From Clostridia bacterium (lineage in GTDB: Bacteria > Bacillota > Clostridia > Christensenellales > UBA1242): 8,982 bases of DNA. The notes beneath the pieces are model-generated. The model searched no databases and was not told the origin of the DNA. It saw only the letters and a list, made by a program, of their open reading frames with translations. The translations under genes and the position numbers were made by a program. Below, piece by piece: positions 1 to 5,206 of the stretch; the stretch's first letter is position 1; each line of letters starts with the position of its first letter. Location: the NCBI GenBank assembly GCA_017650795.1, contig JAGCEE010000038.1:1-8982 (forward strand), given 5' to 3'.

Positions 1-75
1 GCTATTATTGACGGGGTTATTTATGATACATTTGATCCTAGTGAGCGAATTATGAGATGTGCTTGGAAAATATAA
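1..75 (+). CDS. 3' end of an upstream phage gene (partial)
   Basis: An open frame enters from the left edge and ends at TAA 73-75, giving 24 visible residues that include DGVIYDTFDPSER and end in CAWKI. The visible pattern (hydrophobic run, DG-hydrophobic-hydrophobic-YDT-aromatic-D) resembles the C-terminal end of small papain-like or NlpC/P60-like proteins of Gram-positive phages, where a 'DGkiYDTwD' motif is common. In this genome position, directly before capsid genes, a minor head protein or a small protein following it would be expected. The fragment is too short to decide, so the product stays unnamed. A terminator stem begins within its stop codon, which indicates that transcription of the preceding block can end here. 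Confidence 0.65.
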   Translation, partial: AIIDGVIYDTFDPSERIMRCAWKI

Positions 76-104
76 AGGACACAATTTTGTGTTCTTTTGT
101 TTTT
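74..104 (+). terminator. Rho-independent terminator after the upstream gene
   Basis: AAAGGACACA (74-83) pairs with TGTGTTCTTT (88-97) through ten pairs including one G-T wobble, with a four-base loop ATTT, and is followed by a T-rich run to 104. The stem starts inside the TAA stop of the preceding gene. It separates the upstream head genes from the glycosyltransferase cassette. Confidence 0.75.
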
Positions 105-114
105 ATGATATAAT
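87..114 (+). promoter_or_regulatory. Extended -10 promoter for the glycosyltransferase cassette
   Basis: A perfect extended -10 element, TGATATAAT, lies at 106-114 (TG at 106-107, TATAAT at 109-114). Sixteen bases upstream is TTGTGT (87-92), a weak -35 matching only the TTG half, and it lies inside the descending arm of the preceding terminator. Extended -10 promoters are known to tolerate poor -35 boxes. The predicted start, about 120-121, would leave a leader of only about ten bases that carries the Shine-Dalgarno at its extreme 5' end. Confidence 0.6.
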
Positions 115-130
115 TAGTATAGGTGGTGCT

Positions 131-1150
131 ATGAGAATTGCGGTTGATAAAAATAGTTTAGAGGTAGCAAACAAAACAAACGACGAATATATCTATTTGT
201 TTAATAATGAAAGTTATGAAGAACTAATTAAATTAAACTTGCATTGCTTATATTATACAAATTGCAAGTTTGCAGACATAAACTTAACTGACTATGACAT
301 TGATTGCATTAAGAAAGCAAAAATAACAGATAATGATTGGCACAAACTACCTGAAAAAGTTGATTACAAAATAGGCATTATAGTTCCTAATTATAATTAC
401 GAACACACGATAGAAAAGTGTTTAAAAAGTATTTTAAATCAAACCTATAAGAATTATGAAGTTGTTTTTATAGATGATATGTCCACAGATAATAGTGTAG
501 AAATAGCTAATAAGTTATTGAAACCACCACACAAAGTTATAGAATTAAAACAAAAGCGACTAAATGGTGGAGCTCGTAACGAAGCGTACTTACATTTAAG
601 CGAAGACGTTGATTATGTTTATTACGTTGATAGTGACGATTGGTTGTATGACAACACAGTGTTTGAAAAAATAAACAATAGGTTGCAAACAAAACCAGAC
701 GTTTTATTTGTAGGAATGGCAAGTTATAAGAACGACAAGCTTACAACCTGCTTTATACCACAATATAAAGACAAGTACGAGGCGATTGCGGGGTGGTCTG
801 GGAGTTGTGGCAAAGTAATAAAAAAGAGCCTAGCAACACGTCAAGAATGCCTTTATAATGAGGGCACATTAAAAGAAGATAAGAACCAACATTGCAAGAT
901 TTGTATATATATGAATAATTTTAAACTACTGCAAGAACCTGTTTATGTATGGAACCAGCAAAACTACAAGTCAATTACAACTATACGAGAAAAAATTATT
1001 TGGGGCACTAGCACAATAAGGCATTATGCTGATACAAAACAACTTGCATTAAGTGTTAAAGGTGAAGACCCACGCATTGATAGATTTTTAGAAAAAAGAT
1101 TAAAATTATGTGAGCAAGAATTAAGAACAGGTGGTGATAAACAATACTAA
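131..1150 (+). CDS. Family 2 (GT-A fold) glycosyltransferase
   Basis: The 339-residue product is a cytoplasmic GT2-type glycosyltransferase predicted to move a sugar from a nucleotide-sugar donor to an unknown acceptor. An N-terminal segment of about 79 residues has no recognised family. The GT-A domain starts at KIGIIVPNYN (80-89), then has FIDDMSTDNS (113-122), NGGARN (145-150) and the metal-binding D-S-D-D-W at 167-171. An acidic E-D pair in the C-terminal half (LKEDKNQH) fits the usual catalytic base region. There is no signal peptide or membrane segment, which argues against a membrane-anchored wall polymer enzyme. The ATG at 131 is preceded by AGGTGG (121-126). An in-frame GTG at 59 was rejected because it lies upstream of the terminator and promoter. 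The next gene starts in the stop codon (TAATG), so the pair is translationally coupled. Family assignment is firm; acceptor and sugar are unknown. Its position next to capsid genes suggests virion glycosylation. Confidence 0.88.
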   Translation: MRIAVDKNSLEVANKTNDEYIYLFNNESYEELIKLNLHCLYYTNCKFADINLTDYDIDCIKKAKITDNDWHKLPEKVDYKIGIIVPNYNYEHTIEKCLKSILNQTYKNYEVVFIDDMSTDNSVEIANKLLKPPHKVIELKQKRLNGGARNEAYLHLSEDVDYVYYVDSDDWLYDNTVFEKINNRLQTKPDVLFVGMASYKNDKLTTCFIPQYKDKYEAIAGWSGSCGKVIKKSLATRQECLYNEGTLKEDKNQHCKICIYMNNFKLLQEPVYVWNQQNYKSITTIREKIIWGTSTIRHYADTKQLALSVKGEDPRIDRFLEKRLKLCEQELRTGGDKQY

Positions 1151-2097
1151 TGAAATATGTAATATTGGCAGATAGTAAAAATACACAACCATTTAAAACT
1201 CCAAGACAACTGTTAGAGTTTAATGGAGAAAAGCTTGTTCAAAGAACCGCAAGACTATTAAAACAAAATGGGGTTAAAGACATTTTAATTACTTCACATG
1301 ACAAACGATTTGATAATTTAGGAGCTATAAGATACGAGCCACTTAATAATGATTATGATCCACTTACGTCGCAAGGATACTGGCTAAATGCATTCCCACA
1401 AGAATTATTGAACGAACCAATATGTTTCTTGTTTGGCGACGTATATTATAGTGAAAATGCAATTAAAAAAATAGTAGAAACTAAAACAAATAGCACGTTG
1501 TTTTTTTGCACATATAATAATCAATGTGAAAAATACATAAAACATCATGATGAACCGCTTGCATATAAAGTGGTAGATTATGATAATTTTAAAGCCCACA
1601 TTGACAATGTTAAGCAATTAAAAGATAATGGTGCATGTTGTAGAGAACCTATTGTGTGGGAATTATACAGAAACATAAATGGTCAGAATATAAATGAACA
1701 TGTAATGACAAAAAACTATGTGGCAATAAATGACGAAAGTTGTGACATAGATACAATAAACGACATAAAAAAATTAAAAATAAAGTTAGGAGAAATGGAA
1801 ATGATAAAAGTTGAAGTTATAAAGGAGTTTACGTTAGAAAAGTTTGATGAGCTTGAAAATATTAAAAGAAAAGGTAACGACATAAAAGGCAAATTGTTTG
1901 TAGGCGACACGTTTGAATGTGACAAAGATATGTGTGATTATTTAATGGGGCAAAACCGTTCAAATAGTGTTGTTGTTAAAGTAATTGAAGTTATACCTGA
2001 AAAAATGGTTGAAGTAAAAGAAGAACCAAAACCAGAAATCAAAGAAGAAATTGTAAAACCTAAAAAAACAACCAAAAAGAAATCAAGCAAGAAATAG
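1150..2097 (+). CDS. Nucleotidyltransferase-like protein with fused C-terminal small phage domain
   Basis: This 315-residue product has two parts. Residues 1 to about 216 resemble sugar-nucleotide or MobA-type NTP transferases: strand-loop start VILADSKNTQPF, a TPRQLLEFNGEKLVQRT segment, then NGVKDILITS, FLFGDVYYS with the G-D-V expected near the metal site, and an NDESCDIDT segment near the domain end. I recall similar proteins in Gram-positive phages next to a glycosyltransferase. The canonical G-x-G-T-R signature loop is altered (D-S-K-N-T-Q) and the Lys of the usual P-K is Arg, so nucleotide transfer activity is uncertain. Residues 218-315 form a separate domain ending in a Lys-rich tail (see 1801-2097). 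The start overlaps the previous stop by one base, and the only ribosome site, GGTGAT at 1133-1138, is distant, so coupling is likely. Role inferred: making or handling the activated sugar for the upstream glycosyltransferase. Confidence 0.75.
   Translation: MKYVILADSKNTQPFKTPRQLLEFNGEKLVQRTARLLKQNGVKDILITSHDKRFDNLGAIRYEPLNNDYDPLTSQGYWLNAFPQELLNEPICFLFGDVYYSENAIKKIVETKTNSTLFFCTYNNQCEKYIKHHDEPLAYKVVDYDNFKAHIDNVKQLKDNGACCREPIVWELYRNINGQNINEHVMTKNYVAINDESCDIDTINDIKKLKIKLGEMEMIKVEVIKEFTLEKFDELENIKRKGNDIKGKLFVGDTFECDKDMCDYLMGQNRSNSVVVKVIEVIPEKMVEVKEEPKPEIKEEIVKPKKTTKKKSSKK
1801..2097 (+). CDS. Possible in-frame nested gene: 98-residue Lys-rich small phage protein
   Basis: AGGAG at 1788-1792 lies eight bases before an ATG at 1801, a better ribosome site than the one used by the containing gene. 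Translation from here gives 98 residues beginning MIKVEVIKEFTL. Residues about 1-65 contain GKLFVGDTFECDKDMCDYL followed by a strand-rich VVVKVIEVIPEK. This matches a small protein I associate with the region just before scaffold genes in Gram-positive phages, and it resembles the YqbF/FluMu N-terminal type of small domain. The tail is Glu/Pro/Lys-rich and ends in repeated lysines, compatible with nucleic acid or capsid contact. It may be made alone, only as the end of the fusion, or both. The homology is from memory; the start signal is seen directly. Confidence 0.55.
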   Translation: MIKVEVIKEFTLEKFDELENIKRKGNDIKGKLFVGDTFECDKDMCDYLMGQNRSNSVVVKVIEVIPEKMVEVKEEPKPEIKEEIVKPKKTTKKKSSKK

Positions 2098-2110
2098 TCT
2101 TGCTTTTTTT
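2085..2110 (+). terminator. Rho-independent terminator overlapping the end of the nucleotidyltransferase gene
   Basis: AAGCAAGA (2085-2092) pairs perfectly with TCTTGCTT (2098-2105), with loop AATAG (2093-2097), and a run of T continues to 2110. The ascending arm encodes part of the terminal Ser-Lys-Lys residues and the loop holds the TAG stop. It closes the glycosyltransferase transcription unit just before the next promoter. Confidence 0.82.
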
Positions 2111-2119
2111 ATGGTGATT

Positions 2120-2148
2120 TTGACAAAATAGTAGTCTTGAATTATAAT
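2120..2148 (+). promoter_or_regulatory. Full-consensus sigma-70/sigma-A promoter for the scaffold-capsid operon
   Basis: TTGACA at 2120-2125 and TATAAT at 2143-2148 are separated by exactly 17 bases, so both hexamers and the spacing match the vegetative consensus. The predicted start is the A at about 2155, where a hairpin begins. It lies 10 bases after a terminator and about 80 bases before the scaffold gene, so it should drive the highly expressed structural genes. No activator requirement is apparent. Confidence 0.87.
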
Positions 2149-2153
2149 GTTAA

Positions 2154-2204
2154 TAGAGTTCGAGAGAACTTTATCTAATTTTATCTAACGAGTTCGTTAC
2201 TCGT
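2154..2204 (+). promoter_or_regulatory. Structured 5' leader: two hairpins and a tandem 10-bp repeat
   Basis: AGTTC (2157-2161), loop GAGA (a GNRA tetraloop) and GAACT (2166-2170) form a hairpin that extends outwards to 2154-2173 and so starts at the predicted +1. A tandem repeat follows: TTATCTAATT (2171-2180) then TTATCTAACG (2181-2190). A second hairpin pairs ACGAGT (2188-2193) with ACTCGT (2199-2204) around TCGTT. The heptamer GAGTTCG occurs in both hairpins (2156-2162 and 2190-2196). No T-run follows the second stem, so it is not a terminator. A role in transcript stability, or as an operator or protein-binding site, is possible. Confidence 0.55.
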
Positions 2205-2226
2205 AAAAGAAACGTAGGAGGAAATT

Positions 2227-2757
2227 ATGAAAAGAGATGAATTAGTAGATTTTACAGACGAGCAAAAAGATTTAGTTATGTCTTTATATGGTAAGGCAAT
2301 CACTAAAAAAGACAAGGAGATAGACACTTTAAAGGAAGACAAAAAGTCTTTAGAAGAAAAAGTTGTTACTTTTGAAACTAAAATAAGCGAGTTTAATGAA
2401 ACTGCTAAAGAAAATGCTGAATGGAAAACTAAATACGAGGAGTTGCAAACCTCAATTAGTGAGCAGGAAGCAAAAAAACAAGCCGAAGAACAAGACAAGA
2501 TATTAACAAATAATATCAATGCTTTATTCGAAGGCAAAACGTTTACTAGCGATTATGCAAGAAATGGGCTTTTAAATGACATTAAGGCAGGTTTAAATAA
2601 ACCGGAAAACAAAGGTAAGGGTATTCAAGATTTATTCGACGAACTTACTAAAGACAAAACCGATATTTTTACTAGCCCTAATCAAATAAAAGACATGGAA
2701 GGCATGGGAGATAGCGAACAAGACAATAATACAAAAGATATACCAATAATGTGGTAA
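2227..2757 (+). CDS. Phage capsid scaffolding protein (GP20-like)
   Basis: The 176-residue acidic, Lys/Glu-rich protein fits the GP20-type scaffolding proteins that chaperone capsid assembly and leave the procapsid. It opens with a short helix (MKRDELVDFTDEQKD, then a G-K), continues with a long predicted coiled coil from about residue 28 to 90 rich in E and K, and ends in a compact helical region with LLNDIKAGLNKPENKGKGI and DLFDELTKDKTDIF, the part typically thought to contact the coat protein. AGGAGG at 2216-2221 lies five bases before the ATG, an excellent ribosome site, and a consensus promoter lies just upstream. The length and the position directly before the coat gene are typical. No protease domain is fused to it, and no prohead protease gene is visible in the window. 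Confidence 0.85.
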   Translation: MKRDELVDFTDEQKDLVMSLYGKAITKKDKEIDTLKEDKKSLEEKVVTFETKISEFNETAKENAEWKTKYEELQTSISEQEAKKQAEEQDKILTNNINALFEGKTFTSDYARNGLLNDIKAGLNKPENKGKGIQDLFDELTKDKTDIFTSPNQIKDMEGMGDSEQDNNTKDIPIMW

Positions 2758-2777
2758 TAAGAAAGGAATGATTAATA

Positions 2778-3635
2778 ATGGCAAGACTAGACGCTTTATC
2801 TATTGATTTAAGAACAACAGGAAAAGATAAACTTGCAGAAGAATATGGAAAAGTAGTTGAAAACTTACAACATATTCCTCTTGCGTCTCAATTAAAAAAT
2901 ACTGACTTATCAGGTGATCCAACTTCTGGTACAGTAGAAGCAAAAAGATTTGTAAATAAAGTTGGAAAAGAATACGGAACTGCACGTTCTGCTGGAAAAG
3001 CTGATTATATTAAAGCTGAACCAGTTGTAATTGCAATTAATGATGACACTGAATATCTTGAAGAAGTTGAAGAAAAAGACCTTAAAACTTATGGTGTTGC
3101 AGGTTTAATTGAAAGAAGAACTAAAAATCACCAAGACGCTCTTGCAGTTGAACTTGACACAAAGTTCTTTGCAGAAGCAGTTAACGAAGGAACTTCATTT
3201 ACTTCTGCAGCTCAAAACCCATCTATTGAAGATGAAATTGAAGAAGCAATTCAAGAAATTGAAACAACTAAAAACGATTTTGTTCAAGGTGTACCTAGAA
3301 ACATGATTGAAGTAGTAATGAGCCCAGCTTATTATGGAAAATTGAGAAACAAAATTAATTCAATATCTAACTCAAATGAATTAGGACAAGTAAGAAACTA
3401 TGAACAAGGAACATTCAACAATGTTAATGTTTACTCAAATGTATTCTTACCTCAAGGAATTAATTATGTTGTTATGGTTAAAGGTGCAGTAGCACAACCT
3501 ATCATGACTTCAATTTACAACCCTGCAAAAGTTGATTTAAGCGACGCAACTGCATTTGGTTTATTCGCTTACAAAGGAACTAAAGCAGTTACACCTGATT
3601 TAATTATCTACAACGGTTCAGTAGTAAGTTTATAA
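2778..3635 (+). CDS. Major capsid protein (HK97-fold type)
   Basis: The 285-residue product is the likely coat protein forming the icosahedral shell. It follows scaffold by 20 bases with AAAGGA at 2762-2767. Visible features: an N-terminal helical part (MARLDALSIDLRTTGKDKL), an E-loop-like stretch SGTVEAKRFVNKVGKEYGTA, an acidic helix around DDTEYLEEVEEKDL, then a long spine-like helix LIERRTKNHQDALAVELD and a C-terminal strand-rich part with FNNVNVYSNVFLPQG and a GLFAYKGTKAV segment. No delta domain or cleavage site is evident, which agrees with a separate scaffold. Codon use differs from its neighbours: of 18 Ile codons, 15 are ATT, 2 ATC and only 1 ATA, as expected for the most highly translated gene. 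The fold is assigned by context and sequence character, not by alignment. Confidence 0.85.
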   Translation: MARLDALSIDLRTTGKDKLAEEYGKVVENLQHIPLASQLKNTDLSGDPTSGTVEAKRFVNKVGKEYGTARSAGKADYIKAEPVVIAINDDTEYLEEVEEKDLKTYGVAGLIERRTKNHQDALAVELDTKFFAEAVNEGTSFTSAAQNPSIEDEIEEAIQEIETTKNDFVQGVPRNMIEVVMSPAYYGKLRNKINSISNSNELGQVRNYEQGTFNNVNVYSNVFLPQGINYVVMVKGAVAQPIMTSIYNPAKVDLSDATAFGLFAYKGTKAVTPDLIIYNGSVVSL

Positions 3636-3652
3636 TATAAAGGAGGCATATT

Positions 3653-4060
3653 ATGACATTTGAAGGACAATACCTAACATATGCAGAATATCAAACATTA
3701 GGTGGTTCTGCAATTGGCGATATGCCTTTTAATTTATTAGAGTTTGAAGCAAGAAGAAAAATTGACGAAAGAACCTTTAACAGGTTAAAAAATGTTGACG
3801 AGATACCTCAAGAAGTAAAATTGTGTGAATATAATTTGATAAATAGTATTAGCTCATTTGCAACAGCAACAAGCAATGTATCTAGTAATGGAAATGTTGC
3901 GAGTGAAAATACAGATGGCTACTCAATAAGTTATTTAACTGCTAACCAAATAAGCGATGTTGTAAAATCTAAAAGTGCAGAACTTGAAGATATAATAAGA
4001 ACATACTTGCTTGGTGTAATAGTAAATGGCGAACATATAATGTATTGTGGAGTTGAGTAA
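3653..4060 (+). CDS. Head-tail connector protein (gp6/gp15-like adaptor)
   Basis: The 135-residue protein is the first gene after the coat gene and matches the small adaptors (HK97 gp6, SPP1 gp15 class) that form a ring under the portal. Its N-terminal half has the typical YLTYAEYQTLGG start, then FNLLEFEARRKIDERTF and IPQEVKLCEYNLINSI. A Ser/Asn/Thr-rich loop at about residues 65-87 precedes DGYSISYLT and a helical end with IIRTYLLGV. AGGAGG at 3641-3646 with a six-base gap gives a clear start. The gene ends in a TAATG overlap with the next, so the two are translationally coupled. Confidence 0.83.
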   Translation: MTFEGQYLTYAEYQTLGGSAIGDMPFNLLEFEARRKIDERTFNRLKNVDEIPQEVKLCEYNLINSISSFATATSNVSSNGNVASENTDGYSISYLTANQISDVVKSKSAELEDIIRTYLLGVIVNGEHIMYCGVE

Positions 4061-4410
4061 TGATAACTAATAGTAAAGTAACTATTTATCATAAAGGCTA
4101 CGACGAAAACACACGTTCCACAAAGTGGACAAGGTACAATTATAATGAGGCTTGGTTTTTCGGTGGTAAAGGTGCTGGTATTAATAAAGGATATAATGAC
4201 GCAAATAATGTTGAAGTGCGATTACCTTATGGGCAAAACGCCGATTTGGATATTCAAAACTTTAGTATTGGTGACATTATTATTAAAGGCGAGATAACTG
4301 CTGATATAAGCAAGCAACAAGATTTGAGTAATTATGATATATATAATATAACAAGCATATCAAATAATGACTTTGGTAATAATCAACACATTCATTTAGG
4401 AGGCAAGTAA
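4060..4410 (+). CDS. Head closure / head-tail joining protein (DUF6751-like)
   Basis: The 116-residue protein occupies the head-closure slot (SPP1 gp16 position) between connector and tail completion genes. The sequence reads as a small beta-rich protein: MITNSKVTIYHKGYD at the start, AWFFGGKGAGI near residue 31, a VEVRLPYG strand, FSIGDIIIKGEI, and an ending in HIHLGGK. This order agrees with the DUF6751 family as I remember it, whose members also begin MITN and carry 'GDiivKGEI' followed by a final 'GGK' or similar. The start overlaps the previous stop by one base and there is no strong separate ribosome site, so it depends on coupling. Confidence 0.72.
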   Translation: MITNSKVTIYHKGYDENTRSTKWTRYNYNEAWFFGGKGAGINKGYNDANNVEVRLPYGQNADLDIQNFSIGDIIIKGEITADISKQQDLSNYDIYNITSISNNDFGNNQHIHLGGK

Positions 4411-4411
4411 C

Positions 4412-4759
4412 ATGCCTATAAAAATGAAACCTACGAGTGTAATTAAAGTAAATCTTGGCATACAAAAAGATGGCCCGATACAAGCTTTTTTTACACAAAC
4501 ATGTTATAAACACATGGATAAATATGTACCTAACGACGAAGGCAATTTAAGATTAAATGTTAGTTTAACAAATAATACAATTACTTATGAAAGCCCATAC
4601 GCACACTACCAATATATTGGTATGCGCGAGGACGGAACACACGTTGTAAAAAATTACACTACACCTGGAACTGGGCCTTATTGGGACAAGCGAATGATAA
4701 GTGCTGAAATGCAAGACGTTGTAGAAGAAGTACAGAAATATATAAATCGTGGAGGTTAG
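4412..4759 (+). CDS. Minor capsid / tail completion protein (Minor_capsid_2-like)
   Basis: The 115-residue protein belongs to the group usually annotated 'minor capsid protein' and corresponds in gene order to HK97 gp10-like tail completion proteins at the head-tail interface. Recognisable blocks are GPIQAFFTQTCYKHMDKYVP (about 22-41), a NLRLNV segment, TYESPYAHYQY (about 58-68) and TPGTGPYWDKRM (about 83-94), followed by a C-terminal helix VVEEVQKYI. AGGAGG at 4398-4403 is eight bases before the ATG. The gene begins two bases after the previous stop. Family recognition is good; the exact structural role is inferred from position. Confidence 0.82.
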   Translation: MPIKMKPTSVIKVNLGIQKDGPIQAFFTQTCYKHMDKYVPNDEGNLRLNVSLTNNTITYESPYAHYQYIGMREDGTHVVKNYTTPGTGPYWDKRMISAEMQDVVEEVQKYINRGG

Positions 4760-4762
4760 TAG

Positions 4763-5206
4763 ATGAATTATAGAATAAGTCAATTACGAAGCTATTTATT
4801 TAATGTTATAGATGACCTTACCAACAAGAATGATTACAAAATTAATGCTGACTTTCTTGGAGAAGAAGGCGATTACTCACTTGATAAAATACCTACAGAC
4901 AGTATTATAGAAAAATGGGTTACAGGTGTGGAGATACATCGAGACGTATTTTCTTTAAGAAGTCGAAAGTCATATTCACAAGACGAAATTAATAATCTTG
5001 AAAACATTGGTTTTTTTGAAGATTTTGAGAACAAGATCAAATCTAATAATAGAGAAGGCGTTTTGCCTGATATAAATGGAATACAATCTATTGAATGTTT
5101 AAATTGTGGAACAATGGTTGCTAGTAATGATGGCAATTCTGCAACGTTTGACATTCAAATACAAATTACATATAAAATTAACGAAGGAGGTTCTGTTAGT
5201 TTATGA
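4763..5206 (+). CDS. Tail terminator-like minor capsid protein
   Basis: The 147-residue product sits between tail completion and tube genes, where tail terminator proteins (SPP1 gp17 / lambda gpU role) are found; these stop tube polymerisation and connect to the head. Typical segments are MNYRISQLRSYLF at the start, NADFLGEE, YSLDKIPT, the VTGVEIHRDVFSLRSRKSYS block, NLENIGFFEDFE, and SIECLNCGTM with a C-x-x-C pair, then a final strand FDIQIQITYK. I recall homologues carrying the misleading label 'chloramphenicol resistance protein'; nothing here suggests drug resistance. GGAGG at 4751-4755 gives a seven-base spacing. It overlaps the next gene by four bases (ATGA). Confidence 0.8.
   Translation: MNYRISQLRSYLFNVIDDLTNKNDYKINADFLGEEGDYSLDKIPTDSIIEKWVTGVEIHRDVFSLRSRKSYSQDEINNLENIGFFEDFENKIKSNNREGVLPDINGIQSIECLNCGTMVASNDGNSATFDIQIQITYKINEGGSVSL

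Noticed and set aside
59..130. An upstream GTG (59) that would extend the glycosyltransferase by 24 residues
   Set aside because: It lies inside the preceding gene, has no ribosome site, and would be read through the terminator and promoter. The added residues are hydrophobic and low in complexity, unlike the family start. ATG 131 has AGGTGG just upstream.
2188..2204. The second leader hairpin as a terminator or a known riboswitch
   Set aside because: There is no T-run after the stem, it is followed by a strong ribosome site, and the leader is too short and lacks recognisable riboswitch core motifs.
3109..3306. A second + strand frame inside the capsid gene (65 codons)
   Set aside because: The translation is a Leu/Lys repeat-like shadow of Gln/Glu/Ile-rich capsid codons in the wrong frame, with no supporting ribosome site.
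4763..5206. Possible chloramphenicol resistance gene
   Set aside because: I recall homologues carrying this label in annotations, but the protein has neither acetyltransferase nor transporter features and sits in the tail terminator position.
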